A stretch of DNA of 64,000 nucleotides from Alteromonas halophila (lineage in GTDB: Bacteria; Pseudomonadota; Gammaproteobacteria; Enterobacterales; Alteromonadaceae), in assembly GCF_014651815.1 (NCBI RefSeq), contig NZ_BMXP01000003.1:1-64000 (forward strand), written 5' to 3'. Positions 47,728 to 56,659 of the stretch are shown here, in pieces. The notes below the pieces were generated by a model. The model was given only the letters and a program-made list of their open reading frames with translations. It had not been told where the DNA came from and did no database searches. Position numbers and translations under genes: made by a program. Position 1 is the first letter of the stretch. Each line of letters opens with the position of its first letter.

Positions 47728-48120
47728 TTACGCTACATAACCGATGATCTCACCGCCCATGCCAGCGTTACGCGCTGCACGGTCAGTCATCACACCTTTA
47801 GAAGTCGACACGATTGCTACGCCCAGACCACCCATAACTTTTGGCAGCTCATCTTTTTTCTTATAGATGCGCAGACCAGGGCGGCTAACACGTTCGATTG
47901 TGTCAATTACTTGCTTGCCTTCGAAGTACTTAAGTTCTACTTCCAAAACAGGCTTAACGTCACCAGAAACAGCGAAATCTGTGATGTAACCTTCAGCCTT
48001 CAGTACTGCACAGATAGACTGACGCAGTTTAGAAGACGGCATGGTTACAGACACTTTCTGTGCCATCTGGCCGTTACGGATGCGGGTAAACATATCCGCG
48101 ATAGGATCTTGCATGCTCAT
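47728..48120 (-). CDS. rpsH: Ribosomal protein uS8
   Basis: 130 residues, [20 protein letters not shown] start and [20 protein letters not shown] near the C-terminus. Binds 16S helix 21. In E. coli it represses the spc operon; I could not identify the matching mRNA site before rplE. Confidence 0.99.
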   Translation of the reverse strand: MSMQDPIADMFTRIRNGQMAQKVSVTMPSSKLRQSICAVLKAEGYITDFAVSGDVKPVLEVELKYFEGKQVIDTIERVSRPGLRIYKKKDELPKVMGGLGVAIVSTSKGVMTDRAARNAGMGGEIIGYVA

Positions 48121-48132
48121 ATCAGCTACTCC

Positions 48133-48438
48133 TTACCAGCTGGCTTTTTTCAGGCCAGGGACTTCACCGCGCATTGCTGCTTCACGCAGTTTAATGCGGC
48201 TAAGACCAAATTTGCGTAGGTAACCATGTGGACGACCAGTAATCCGGCAGCGGTTTTGCTGACGAGATTTGCTCGAGTCACGTGGCAGTTGTTGTAGCTT
48301 CATGACAGCGTCCCAACGCTCTTCATCAGAAGCGTTAACATCGCTGATAGTTGCCTTTAGTGAAGCGCGTTTTTCAGCATACTTTGCAGCTAGCTTCTGA
48401 CGCTTGACTTCACGAGCCTTCATTGATTCTTTTGCCAT
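48133..48438 (-). CDS. rpsN: Ribosomal protein uS14, zinc-free form
   Basis: 101 residues with one cysteine and no CxxC pairs, so the long zinc-independent form. Conserved [19 protein letters not shown] and terminal KKASW. 30S head. Confidence 0.99.
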   Translation of the reverse strand: MAKESMKAREVKRQKLAAKYAEKRASLKATISDVNASDEERWDAVMKLQQLPRDSSKSRQQNRCRITGRPHGYLRKFGLSRIKLREAAMRGEVPGLKKASW

Positions 48439-48451
48439 AACCCTACACCCC

Positions 48452-48991
48452 TTATTTTCTGAATGGGAAGTTAAACGCGGTCAGCAGAGCACGTGCTTCA
48501 TCATCAGAGTCCGCGCTGGTAGTGATAGTAATATCCATACCACGAACTTTATCCACTTTATCGAAATCGATTTCAGGGAAGATGATTTGCTCACGCACGC
48601 CCATGCTGTAGTTACCACGACCGTCGAATGACTTAGGATTCAAACCACGGAAGTCGCGAACACGCGGGATAGCGATTGAAACCAAACGCTCGAAGAATTC
48701 CCACATACGCTCGCCGCGCAGGGTTACTTTACAGCCAATCGGATAACCTTCACGGATTTTGAAACCCGCTACTGATTTTCGTGCAACTGTGACAACAGGT
48801 TTCTGACCGGCGATAGCCGCCATGTCAGCTTGAGCATTCTCAAGGATCTTCTTGTCAGCAACTGCTTCACCCAGACCCATGTTCAGGGTGATTTTTTCAA
48901 TCCGAGGGACTTGCATGACGCTTTTGTACCCGAACTGCTTCGCAAGTTCAGCTACTACTGTTTCTTTATAGAAATCATGCAGTTTCGCCAT
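48452..48991 (-). CDS. rplE: Ribosomal protein uL5
   Basis: 179 residues from ATG 48991 ([20 protein letters not shown]), preceded by TTGGAGAG. A codon at 49003 is in frame but has no ribosome binding site. 5S rRNA-binding 50S protein with the block [11 protein letters not shown]. Confidence 0.98.
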   Translation of the reverse strand: MAKLHDFYKETVVAELAKQFGYKSVMQVPRIEKITLNMGLGEAVADKKILENAQADMAAIAGQKPVVTVARKSVAGFKIREGYPIGCKVTLRGERMWEFFERLVSIAIPRVRDFRGLNPKSFDGRGNYSMGVREQIIFPEIDFDKVDKVRGMDITITTSADSDDEARALLTAFNFPFRK

Positions 48992-49007
48992 CGTACTCTC
49001 CAATTAA

Positions 49008-49322
49008 TTAAACAAGTTCACCGTTAGACTTGAAGAAACGAACTTTCTTCTCGTCTTCAACACGGAAACCAACGCGATCCGCTTTGCCCGTTGCCGGGTT
49101 AACAATCGCGACATTAGAAACGTGAATAGAAGCTTCTCTTTCAATGATACCGCCCGCTTCACCCAGCTGAGGGTTAGGCTTCTGGTGTTTCTTGACGAGA
49201 TTTACGCCTTCTACAACTACGCGGTCTTCAGAGGTCAGCACTTTCAGGACTTTGCCTTGTTTGCCTTTGTCTTTACCCGCTAATACGACTACTTCATCAT
49301 CACGACGAATTTTATTAGCCAT
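49008..49322 (-). CDS. rplX: Ribosomal protein uL24
   Basis: 104 residues with the KOW motif ([20 protein letters not shown]) at the N-terminus. Early 50S assembly protein. Lies between rplN and rplE in normal order. Confidence 0.99.
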   Translation of the reverse strand: MANKIRRDDEVVVLAGKDKGKQGKVLKVLTSEDRVVVEGVNLVKKHQKPNPQLGEAGGIIEREASIHVSNVAIVNPATGKADRVGFRVEDEKKVRFFKSNGELV

Positions 49323-49334
49323 TATCGTGACTCC

Positions 49335-49703
49335 TTATAGTACCTCTGGGGCCAGTGAGATGATTTTCATGAAGTTTTCACTTCTCAGCTCACGGGTTAC
49401 CGGTCCAAAGATACGCGTACCAATTGGCTGATTGTTAGCATTTAACAATACAGCTGCGTTTTTATCGAAGCGGATAGTTGAACCATCTGCACGACGAACG
49501 CCTTTTCTAGTACGCACCACCACTGCGTTCAGTACGTCACCTTTTTTAACCTTACCGCGCGGAATTGCTTCCTTAACGGTAATTTTGATGATGTCACCGA
49601 TACCTGCATAACGGCGATGCGAGCCACCAAGAACCTTAATACACTGAACCCTGCGAGCGCCGCTGTTATCTGCAACGTCCAGGTTAGTTTGCATTTGGAT
49701 CAT
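49335..49703 (-). CDS. rplN: Ribosomal protein uL14, first gene of the spc operon
   Basis: 122 residues, [20 protein letters not shown] start, ending [12 protein letters not shown]. In E. coli rplN directly follows rpsQ of the S10 operon; here no S10 gene precedes it. It must be read from a promoter in 49704-49937. A TATCAT with a GC-rich discriminator (minus strand of about 49800-49815) is a weak candidate. Confidence 0.99.
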   Translation of the reverse strand: MIQMQTNLDVADNSGARRVQCIKVLGGSHRRYAGIGDIIKITVKEAIPRGKVKKGDVLNAVVVRTRKGVRRADGSTIRFDKNAAVLLNANNQPIGTRIFGPVTRELRSENFMKIISLAPEVL

Positions 49704-49752
49704 GTTAGTGCTCCGCTATTAATTAAGACTCTCCCGAGTCGTTTCAGCTGCT

Positions 49753-49775
49753 AAAAGCATCAAATTGATGCTTTT
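49753..49775 (-). promoter_or_regulatory. Leader hairpin upstream of rplN
   Basis: AAAAGCATCA-AAT-TGATGCTTTT is a perfect 10-bp stem in the rplN leader, 50 bases before the start codon. It is AT-rich and has a few T bases after it on both strands. It may be a residual terminator, an attenuator or an mRNA stabiliser. Confidence 0.5.
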
Positions 49776-49822
49776 ATATACATACCCCCATAAAAAGGGC
49801 GCGAAATGATAACAGAAATGAT

Positions 49823-49874
49823 TGGGCGACGATACCCGGAAAGTGAATTATTTTTAAACGATGAGAAGAAGGCG
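49823..49874 (+). repeat. Diverged direct repeat, copy A
   Basis: Begins TGGGCGACGATACCCGGAAA and continues through an A/T tract to AAACGATG. About 80% identical over some 50 bases to 53711-53762 in the same orientation. It adjoins the putative spc promoter region. Confidence 0.7.
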
Positions 49875-49937
49875 ATATTCAGCGGCAAACTCAGTCAACA
49901 TCGCCGCCTTGCTATGTGCTTTTGCTAAGCATCCGGG

Positions 49938-52079
49938 TTAAGTGGCGTTTTTGCTAAGCGCCTGAATTAAGTGCATTCGCATACATGCAGCCAACCGGTC
50001 AATGGATAAGGGTTTGGTCAGAAAGTCGTTCATTCCGGCGGCAATGCTATTTCCGCGTTCATCTGCCAACGCATTCGCAGTCAGTGCAATTATGGGTATT
50101 CTTGCCGCCTCTGCCCCCATCTTTCGAATAGTGCGACACGCCTGATAGCCATCCATAACTGGCATCTGACAATCCATAAGGACGATATCATAACAACGGT
50201 CTGTGGTTAATGCGTGCTCCATTTTTTGCACGCCTTCAGCGCCATTTTCGGCAAGTTCATACTGCACTCCCAATTGAGCCAGTTGCTCGCCTATGACGAG
50301 TTGGTTTATCTGGTTGTCTTCTACCACCAGCGCGACAATGGATAAGCCATTGCCGGCGAGTTGCCTCGGTTGGTCGGCGTCCGGCGACGGCGGTGGTGCT
50401 TCACCGGTTTTTAATGGTAATGCAACCGTAAACGTGGCGCCTTCACCCGGCTCGCTTTCGACGCTTAACTCCCCCTTATAATGGGAAACAATTTGCGCAA
50501 CGATGGCAAGTCCCAGACCCGTTCCACCGTATTTGCGCTGGGTGCTTTTCTCAACCTGATGGAAAGGGTTGAATATGCTGGCCTGCTTTTCTTTGTCAAT
50601 GCCCACCCCAGTGTCACTGACCGCCAGTTTTAACACCACACCGCCAGTGGCCTGTGTCTCACAGTTCACCGCAATGGTAATACCGCCGGACTCAGTGAAT
50701 TTAATCGCATTATTAACCAGGTTAATCAGGATCTGCGTCAGTCTGACCGGATCACCGACTAACCATTCGCCTTCGAGGTCATGGGTGTTGAGTGTCAACG
50801 TCAGTTGCTTTTTCTTGAGCGGGCCCAAAAACATACTGACCACCTTCTCCACCATTTCAGAAATGCTAAAGCTTATTTCTTCGAACCGCATTTCTCCGGC
50901 ATCAATCTTCGAAAAGTCCAGCACATCGTTGACAATATCCAGCAATGCTTTTGCAGACTGAGATGCCACTTCGCAAAAACGCCGCTGCTGGCGGTCCATT
51001 TGGGTATTATCAAGCGCCTCCAACATCCCCAGTACGCCGTGAATTGGCGTACGTATCTCGTGGCTCATATTTGCAAAAAACATACTGCGCGCCTCCAGTG
51101 CTTCAGAGGCTACCCGTTTTTCTTCCTCCAAACGCAGTTTGGTCATAACCCGCTCAGTAATATCCAGCGTGGCACCAATAATCTTCACGCACTTGCCTTT
51201 TTCCATGACAGGATGACTACGTGACTCCACCCAACGACGGTGCCCGTGCAAGGTAAGAACCTCGAACTCCAGCGTCCAGTCTTGTCCAGCCAGCGCCGCT
51301 CGCCAGAACTCTTTTTTATAATATTCACGTACATCGTCATTGGCGATAAATGCCAGCACATCTTCAACACCTATTGGATCGTGTGGGCCCATGCCAAAAA
51401 TCTTTCGCAATGAGGATGACCACTCTACAGCAAGGCTTTCAACGTCAAGTTTCCAGGTTCCCACGCCGGTTAAATCGTTTACCTGCTTAAACAGCGCATT
51501 CTGGTTTTTTAGCTCTTGCTGGTTGCTGATAAGGGCAGATATCGCCAGCTTTCGTGAGAGTTCTGTGCTTACCCAGGCTGACAACAAAGCTATATAATCG
51601 TAAGCGAGTGATGAAAAGGGTTGTTCTCTTGGATATACCGATGCGAAATTCAGGGTGCCATAACGATGTCCGTCAACAAAATAAGGCATGGCGATATACG
51701 AACGCATTGGAAAACTCTTGAAGCTGGGATCAATCTTACTGACATCTTCCAATATATTATCGTACGCCAGAATTCCATCAGCATAATACGCTTCAGAGCA
51801 ATAGTTGCCTTCCATCGGAAAATCATCGCCATCTTTTAACAGGTTGTCAGCACCGACCGCTTTTAATACCCAAAAGCGCTCCGACACAACATAGCCCACG
51901 ACGCCCACTTCCATACCGAGCAGTTCACAACCAAGATCGAGAAGACGTTTGAGTCTCCCCTCAAACGTCATTCTGTGATCCGACGAAATATGGTGCAGCT
52001 GTTCAATGACCCGCATGTAGTCCCTGATTGACGACCGTCCGTTTGCAATAAACAGAGTATGGCGTGCATATCTGTACAT
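49938..52079 (-). CDS. Hybrid sensor histidine kinase (GAF-PAS-HisKA-HATPase-REC)
   Basis: 713 residues with no membrane segment. GAF at ~35-175, PAS/PAC ~195-312, HisKA with H340 in FFANMSHEIRTP, HATPase with N box LINLVNNAIKF, G1 DTGVGID and G2 GGTGLGLAI, and a C-terminal receiver with D636 (LMDCQMPVMDG). It senses a cytoplasmic ligand or state, autophosphorylates and passes phosphate to its own receiver. No output domain and no Hpt or response regulator nearby, so the downstream partner is elsewhere. ATG 52016 (residue 22) has a better ribosome binding site (CAGGGA) than 52079 and may be the true start. Confidence 0.92.
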   Translation of the reverse strand: MYRYARHTLFIANGRSSIRDYMRVIEQLHHISSDHRMTFEGRLKRLLDLGCELLGMEVGVVGYVVSERFWVLKAVGADNLLKDGDDFPMEGNYCSEAYYADGILAYDNILEDVSKIDPSFKSFPMRSYIAMPYFVDGHRYGTLNFASVYPREQPFSSLAYDYIALLSAWVSTELSRKLAISALISNQQELKNQNALFKQVNDLTGVGTWKLDVESLAVEWSSSLRKIFGMGPHDPIGVEDVLAFIANDDVREYYKKEFWRAALAGQDWTLEFEVLTLHGHRRWVESRSHPVMEKGKCVKIIGATLDITERVMTKLRLEEEKRVASEALEARSMFFANMSHEIRTPIHGVLGMLEALDNTQMDRQQRRFCEVASQSAKALLDIVNDVLDFSKIDAGEMRFEEISFSISEMVEKVVSMFLGPLKKKQLTLTLNTHDLEGEWLVGDPVRLTQILINLVNNAIKFTESGGITIAVNCETQATGGVVLKLAVSDTGVGIDKEKQASIFNPFHQVEKSTQRKYGGTGLGLAIVAQIVSHYKGELSVESEPGEGATFTVALPLKTGEAPPPSPDADQPRQLAGNGLSIVALVVEDNQINQLVIGEQLAQLGVQYELAENGAEGVQKMEHALTTDRCYDIVLMDCQMPVMDGYQACRTIRKMGAEAARIPIIALTANALADERGNSIAAGMNDFLTKPLSIDRLAACMRMHLIQALSKNAT

Positions 52080-52133
52080 TACTATTATTCATTGGTCTAG
52101 AGAATGCCTGGTAATGCTTTTTCCAGGGAGACT

Positions 52134-52152
52134 GGCACCGCAGAGCGGTGCC
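52134..52152 (-). terminator. Hairpin after the DUF4397 gene
   Basis: GGCACCGC-AGA-GCGGTGCC, an 8-bp GC-rich stem seven bases beyond the stop of the lipoprotein gene. The T run is poor, so termination may be partial and could allow read-through into the kinase gene. Confidence 0.55.
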
Positions 52153-52158
52153 GGGCAA

Positions 52159-53532
52159 TTAATGCAGAATTGCTATTTCGTAGCCGGTAGGTGTGTTAGC
52201 GGGCTCAAGCGTTACAATATAATTCTGCTCTTCATTGAAGCCAATCAATGGGGTACGGTCAAGCAAGGTTTGCTCCCCATTGTCATCTTCATACACTGCG
52301 ATGACCTCATAGTAGTCGGGTGGCAAAATGTCGCTTGTGCTTTCTGCTGGAGACAGGTTCTGAACGCTGTACTGGGCAGTATCGATGGTTTCATCGTTGC
52401 GCACCATATACACGTCAAGATCGTCAATATCAGGACTCAGATTAATGAAGTTTACCGTTTTGTCGTATGTCTGCGGCAAGCTGCTCTCTATAAATGTCGC
52501 TGCATTCAGCGCGTCTGAAGTCTGATATAACAGGATAGCCTTACTCTCACTCTGATTGAGCGTTACGAGTTTGTTGTTTAGCGCACCAATAGAGGCATCT
52601 TCTGACTCAGCAGATATTCGGTAGTCACCGTATCGGATAGCAGTAAATTCAGACAGGGAATCCGGCGCAAGTGTAAACTGCTGGTCTTCTTCATCCGTGT
52701 TTCCTCCCAGGGTAATAGTCAGCGGCGCACTGGTGGCATTGTAAACCCGGTACTGTGATGCCGCGTCTACATCGGTAATGGCGGTTACACTGGTAGAGTT
52801 GAGCACCATGTCCACCGTCATACCATTTTTTATCGCCCCGCTGATATCTCTGACCGCCAGTACGTATTCGGTATCGTACAAGAAGTCTATCGTTTGTGAC
52901 TCAAACACCACATCTGTTGCGCCGGGTTCGGTCAGGTACAATGTGTACTCGTCTGAATCAAAATCATCACTGTCGCTGTCACCGTCCCAGAACACCATTT
53001 CTGTCAAAGAGGCGTTATCCGCGGTGCCTACAAATTCTGCTGCTTCGAACGGGTCGCCTGACTCACTCATATAGACATCAAAATAGGTTTCCTGCGTCAT
53101 TAGTCCTACCGTGAACAAACGAAAGTGCTCGTCCAGCTCCTCCCGTTTAAAGCTGTAGCGGGTAATGGAAGGCGCATCGAAGTCACCACTCAATACCATC
53201 AGGGTTTTCTCGCCTTCATTTATTGTCACAGTGAGCGTGTCTATCAATACTTCCTGATCGTCTGCGTCGGTGCGTACAAATTCCAGCTCAATATCGCCTT
53301 CTTCCAGAGAAAAAAGCGTGGTCGCGTCACCAAACTGAGCGCTACCAAAACTGCTGCCGTCCACTTCGCGCATTTCAATATTCGCACCGTTGGCCGAGGC
53401 ATTGTAAAACTGCAGATAAGCGTATGAGTATTCGGTGTCTTCACTGTCTGAATCGCCACAGGCGGTTAGCGCCAGTGCTAAAAAAGCGATAACGTAAAAC
53501 CGAACAGGGAGATGTAAGAAGGTTGCTTGCAT
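52159..53532 (-). CDS. DUF4397 lipoprotein
   Basis: 457 residues. Signal peptide with lipobox LTAC (lipidated Cys near 25) and Asp/Ser-rich linker (GDSDSEDTEY), so membrane-anchored. Two or more beta-rich DUF4397-type units: YLQFYNASANGANIEMREVD near the start and VNFINLSPDIDDLDVYMV near 360. The molecular role of the family is unknown. Same strand as the hybrid kinase downstream, separated by 79 bases and a hairpin, so cotranscription is possible. Confidence 0.75.
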   Translation of the reverse strand: MQATFLHLPVRFYVIAFLALALTACGDSDSEDTEYSYAYLQFYNASANGANIEMREVDGSSFGSAQFGDATTLFSLEEGDIELEFVRTDADDQEVLIDTLTVTINEGEKTLMVLSGDFDAPSITRYSFKREELDEHFRLFTVGLMTQETYFDVYMSESGDPFEAAEFVGTADNASLTEMVFWDGDSDSDDFDSDEYTLYLTEPGATDVVFESQTIDFLYDTEYVLAVRDISGAIKNGMTVDMVLNSTSVTAITDVDAASQYRVYNATSAPLTITLGGNTDEEDQQFTLAPDSLSEFTAIRYGDYRISAESEDASIGALNNKLVTLNQSESKAILLYQTSDALNAATFIESSLPQTYDKTVNFINLSPDIDDLDVYMVRNDETIDTAQYSVQNLSPAESTSDILPPDYYEVIAVYEDDNGEQTLLDRTPLIGFNEEQNYIVTLEPANTPTGYEIAILH

Positions 53533-53994
53533 AGAAGGGGAAATCCTTTACATAAATGATGATGCGTGGTCGCCGTTTAAATGGCGAGCACAGTTATTTC
53601 CACGGTGGGAGCACCATTTGTGCTAATCAGTTCCGGCCTTTACACAACCTTTGCGTTGATTACATTTCTTTGCAAAAGCGGTTACAAAAAACATAAAAAA
53701 GCAAAGTTACTGGGCGTTAATACCCGAAAAGTGATTTATATTTAGACGATGTGAGGATGACCTGAAATATTTACCGCTGGCGGAAATTCAGAGACCAGCT
53801 TGCTGTTGCGCGAGGTGTGAAATAGCTTAATAGTTGTGATTGTCAGCGCTACATAAAGTTATAAAAACATAACCACAATGCGCCGCCCTTATTAAACTTA
53901 ACGTGTATAGAACGCTCTCCCACACCTGGCGCGATGGGAGAGTCGATGCAGAAGCATACTTTCAAGCAACACTGACACTTTGACTCTCATGATA
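53533..53994. other. Intergenic region between subtilase and DUF4397 genes
   Basis: 462 bases without a gene. It holds copy B of the direct repeat (53711-53762) and an imperfectly looped hairpin CTCTCCCA...TGGGAGAG (53915-53942), 53 bases after the subtilase stop. The remainder should contain the promoter of the lipoprotein gene; no clear -35/-10 pair was found. Confidence 0.6.
53711..53762 (+). repeat. Diverged direct repeat, copy B
   Basis: Begins TGGGCGTTAATACCCGAAAA and runs to AGACGATGTGAGGATGAC. Matches 49823-49874 at about four positions in five, same orientation, 3888 bases apart, and brackets the kinase and lipoprotein genes with it. Confidence 0.7.
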
Positions 53995-56322
53995 TTATTT
54001 GTAGGAGTAAGAAAGTGTGGCGTCCTCGATGTCAGCACTGGCCCTTATTCCCAGGCTCCAGTAAGTATTCGTTGCGGGATTATCAAAATGACAGGTTTCT
54101 ACAGCATCTCCACTGTCCGACTTACACGTCCAGTGCCATGGGGTTACATCCCGCCCTTTATGGACGTAGAGCGCCGCATTGCCCTCAACACCTGACAGAC
54201 TAACATCCAGTTCCAATGTGCCAGACGGCAACGTAACTTTGTAACGCAACCAGTTCCCTCCAGATAACGTAAGGCCGTCTTTAACGATAGTCACGCCATC
54301 GCCTTCATCACTGCCGTCGTCCTCACCATCGTCATTAAAGGAATATGCGTATTGTAAAGTCAGTCCTGACACATCCGTTTTCGCCCAGATTCCGATATTC
54401 CATTTATCCATTTTTGGATTATCGATAGTACATAACTCTTCGTTGTCAGGTCCATTAGACCGGCATTTCCAGTGCCACGATGTTACTTCACGGCCTTTAT
54501 TCACATACAGCTCGGCATTGCCACTGCCACCTGTTAGTTTAACTGTCAGCGATTTTACATTGTCAGGTATGCTAACCCACCAATTGCGAGACCATCTTCC
54601 GGCTAAAACTGACAAGTTGGTTTTCTCAACCACAACATCCTCATCAGGATCATTGCCATTGTCGCCATTATCTCCGTCGTCACCTGCGTCTGTGCTATCT
54701 TCGGGCAAATAGGAATAAGTCAGTGTTGAACCACTCACATCGGAATTTGCACGAATTCCAATGCTCCACTTATCAGCTGCCGGTGTTTCAAATAAGCAGA
54801 GCTCTTCATTATTGGTGCTAGCAGAATAACAATCCCAATGCCAGGGGGTAACTTCTCTGCCCCTGTTGACAAAAAGATCTGCGTTACCCTCACCACCAGA
54901 TAGTGTCACCTTCAACTGTCTTACGTTTGCAGGAATATCTGCCCAGTAACGTAGCCATTTACCCGCTGATACTGAAAGATTATCTTTCACTACCTCAATA
55001 CGTTGAGGTTCACTACCGCCATCTTGTGCTGATCCATCATCTCCATCGCACCCATAAGCTGCGATATCTTCATAAGAGGCCTGGACACGTAGCATGCCAT
55101 GACCATAGTAGGTGTCACGTCCGGTAGCGCCTTTATCCAGCGCTGTCCGTGTTAGCGCTTTCCTTATCTGGCTTCCCGAGCATTCCGGGAAAAAACTCCA
55201 TAACAAGGCCGCACCAGCCGTTACGTGCGGTGCAGCCATGGATGTACCACTGAGGTTTCGATAGCCATAGCCGGGATAGGTCGAGTATATGCCGCTGCCG
55301 GGAGCGGCAATTTCTACTGCATCATTATGTTGGGAGTAGCCAGCTCTGTAGCCATCTGACTTTAGCGCTGCTACGGACATGACGGCATCGTATGATGCAG
55401 GATAAGCTTTACTGCTGCTTCCATCATTGCCAGCAGCGCCAACCATAATCAGCCCCTGACTCTCAAACTCTATTAAATTCTGTTCTTCGTAGCTAGACTT
55501 TCCGGGTCCACCAAAACTCATATTAATTACGTTAGCACCAGCGTCTGCACATTGCTGCACCGCCTCTATAACATTCGAAGCGTAAGTCCAATTGCCGTCG
55601 TCATTGAAAATTTTAACTACGTGCATTCTCACACCAGGATAAATACCCACACTACCGAACGTATTGTCGTACGCTGCTATAATCCCTGCCACATGCGTGC
55701 CATGTCCGAAACCATCATTGAACCATTCACCAACTGCGTTGCCAGTTGTGGTGCCGGTCAGGCCATCGGCGCGATCAGGCAGATCCTCGTGTCCTTCATC
55801 AATACCGGTATCAATCACGCATACTTTAACAGAGTCTGTTTCTGACTGAACCAGCTCAGTGGCTTCAATCATGGCATGGCTATACGGTTGGGTCTGAGCA
55901 AATAACTCTCTGACCGGGTCAGGGGAAATTCTTTTTATGTCATCACGCTGCCGGAGTTGTTCAAGTCCATGGCTATCGAGTGAAGCGACAATCACAGCAC
56001 GATCTTCAATTACCTTATGTACTCTACCTGAAGCCAGACTCACTGCCTTCTTTGCGATGGCCACATCAAATCCCCGCTCCGGTACGATGTTCATGTCTTG
56101 CTCTTCCGCAAGACGAGCCTTGTAGAGGCCAGTGTTGGCTGCATTTTTTTCAAACTCGATGATGTAACGATCCTGCGCTTCAAGCACATACTGAAGCTGA
56201 TCTGCCAGTGAGTTTTTTAATGATGACGTCGGCGCATCCTGAGCACTGGCTGTGGCATGAAGGCCAAGGCAAGCTGCGGTGACTACCGGAAAAAAAGATA
56301 AAACGCTACTTTTCAAATTCAT
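53995..56322 (-). CDS. Secreted subtilisin-like protease with three PPC domains
   Basis: 775 residues: signal peptide (1-27), I9-type propeptide (~48-145, RYIIEFEKN), peptidase S8 with D171 (VIDTGID), H207 (GHGTHVAG), oxyanion N299 (AAGND) and S361 (GTSMAAPHV), then three C-terminal pre-peptidase (PPC) domains of ~95 residues. Each PPC domain has NxS[VL]xxGxWxRYW..., a GxGNA[DE]L[YF]V[NH][KR]GR[ED] block and W[NS][IL]GI, joined by Asp/Gly-rich linkers. It should digest proteins outside the cell. The tandem PPC domains, usually cleaved or used for binding, are more than in the neighbouring paralogue. Confidence 0.95.
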   Translation of the reverse strand: MNLKSSVLSFFPVVTAACLGLHATASAQDAPTSSLKNSLADQLQYVLEAQDRYIIEFEKNAANTGLYKARLAEEQDMNIVPERGFDVAIAKKAVSLASGRVHKVIEDRAVIVASLDSHGLEQLRQRDDIKRISPDPVRELFAQTQPYSHAMIEATELVQSETDSVKVCVIDTGIDEGHEDLPDRADGLTGTTTGNAVGEWFNDGFGHGTHVAGIIAAYDNTFGSVGIYPGVRMHVVKIFNDDGNWTYASNVIEAVQQCADAGANVINMSFGGPGKSSYEEQNLIEFESQGLIMVGAAGNDGSSSKAYPASYDAVMSVAALKSDGYRAGYSQHNDAVEIAAPGSGIYSTYPGYGYRNLSGTSMAAPHVTAGAALLWSFFPECSGSQIRKALTRTALDKGATGRDTYYGHGMLRVQASYEDIAAYGCDGDDGSAQDGGSEPQRIEVVKDNLSVSAGKWLRYWADIPANVRQLKVTLSGGEGNADLFVNRGREVTPWHWDCYSASTNNEELCLFETPAADKWSIGIRANSDVSGSTLTYSYLPEDSTDAGDDGDNGDNGNDPDEDVVVEKTNLSVLAGRWSRNWWVSIPDNVKSLTVKLTGGSGNAELYVNKGREVTSWHWKCRSNGPDNEELCTIDNPKMDKWNIGIWAKTDVSGLTLQYAYSFNDDGEDDGSDEGDGVTIVKDGLTLSGGNWLRYKVTLPSGTLELDVSLSGVEGNAALYVHKGRDVTPWHWTCKSDSGDAVETCHFDNPATNTYWSLGIRASADIEDATLSYSYK

Positions 56323-56659
56323 GATAAAGCCCTGTTGGTGCCAGCCTTGATAGGTATTGGAAGTTGGCTTAGCGAGGTGTTAACAGCAACACGACTACGA
56401 AAAAAAGCATCCAGCAAGTTCGCAGTGAGAAAAAATACGTAAAACTAATATCGTCAGAATACGCAAAAGGATTAGCGTTAGGAAAGGCTTATTTAGCATG
56501 GGGTGTATTTGTGCTTATACCCAATGTGAAGCGGGTCAGCAGAAGTAATTGTTTTGCTTACACTCTTATTTCTGATACGCCGTTAGCAGATTCTGGAAAA
56601 ATTCATAAAAAAGGCCGGTCAGAGACCGGCCTTATGTTCATCTGCTTTTGACAGTGGGT
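56323..56659. other. Intergenic region between the two subtilases
   Basis: 337 bases with the terminator of the downstream-numbered subtilase at 56611-56633 and, beyond it, the promoter region of the three-PPC subtilase. No ORF or RNA gene seen. Confidence 0.6.
56611..56633 (-). terminator. Rho-independent terminator of the one-PPC subtilase
   Basis: AAGGCCGGTC-AGA-GACCGGCCTT, a perfect 10-bp stem followed by TTTTTT on the minus strand, 27 bases after the stop. Confidence 0.93.

Noticed and set aside
48992-49007. S8 repressor site before rplE
   Set aside because: The E. coli S8 target sequence could not be recognised in the short rplX-rplE gap; a structure search is needed.
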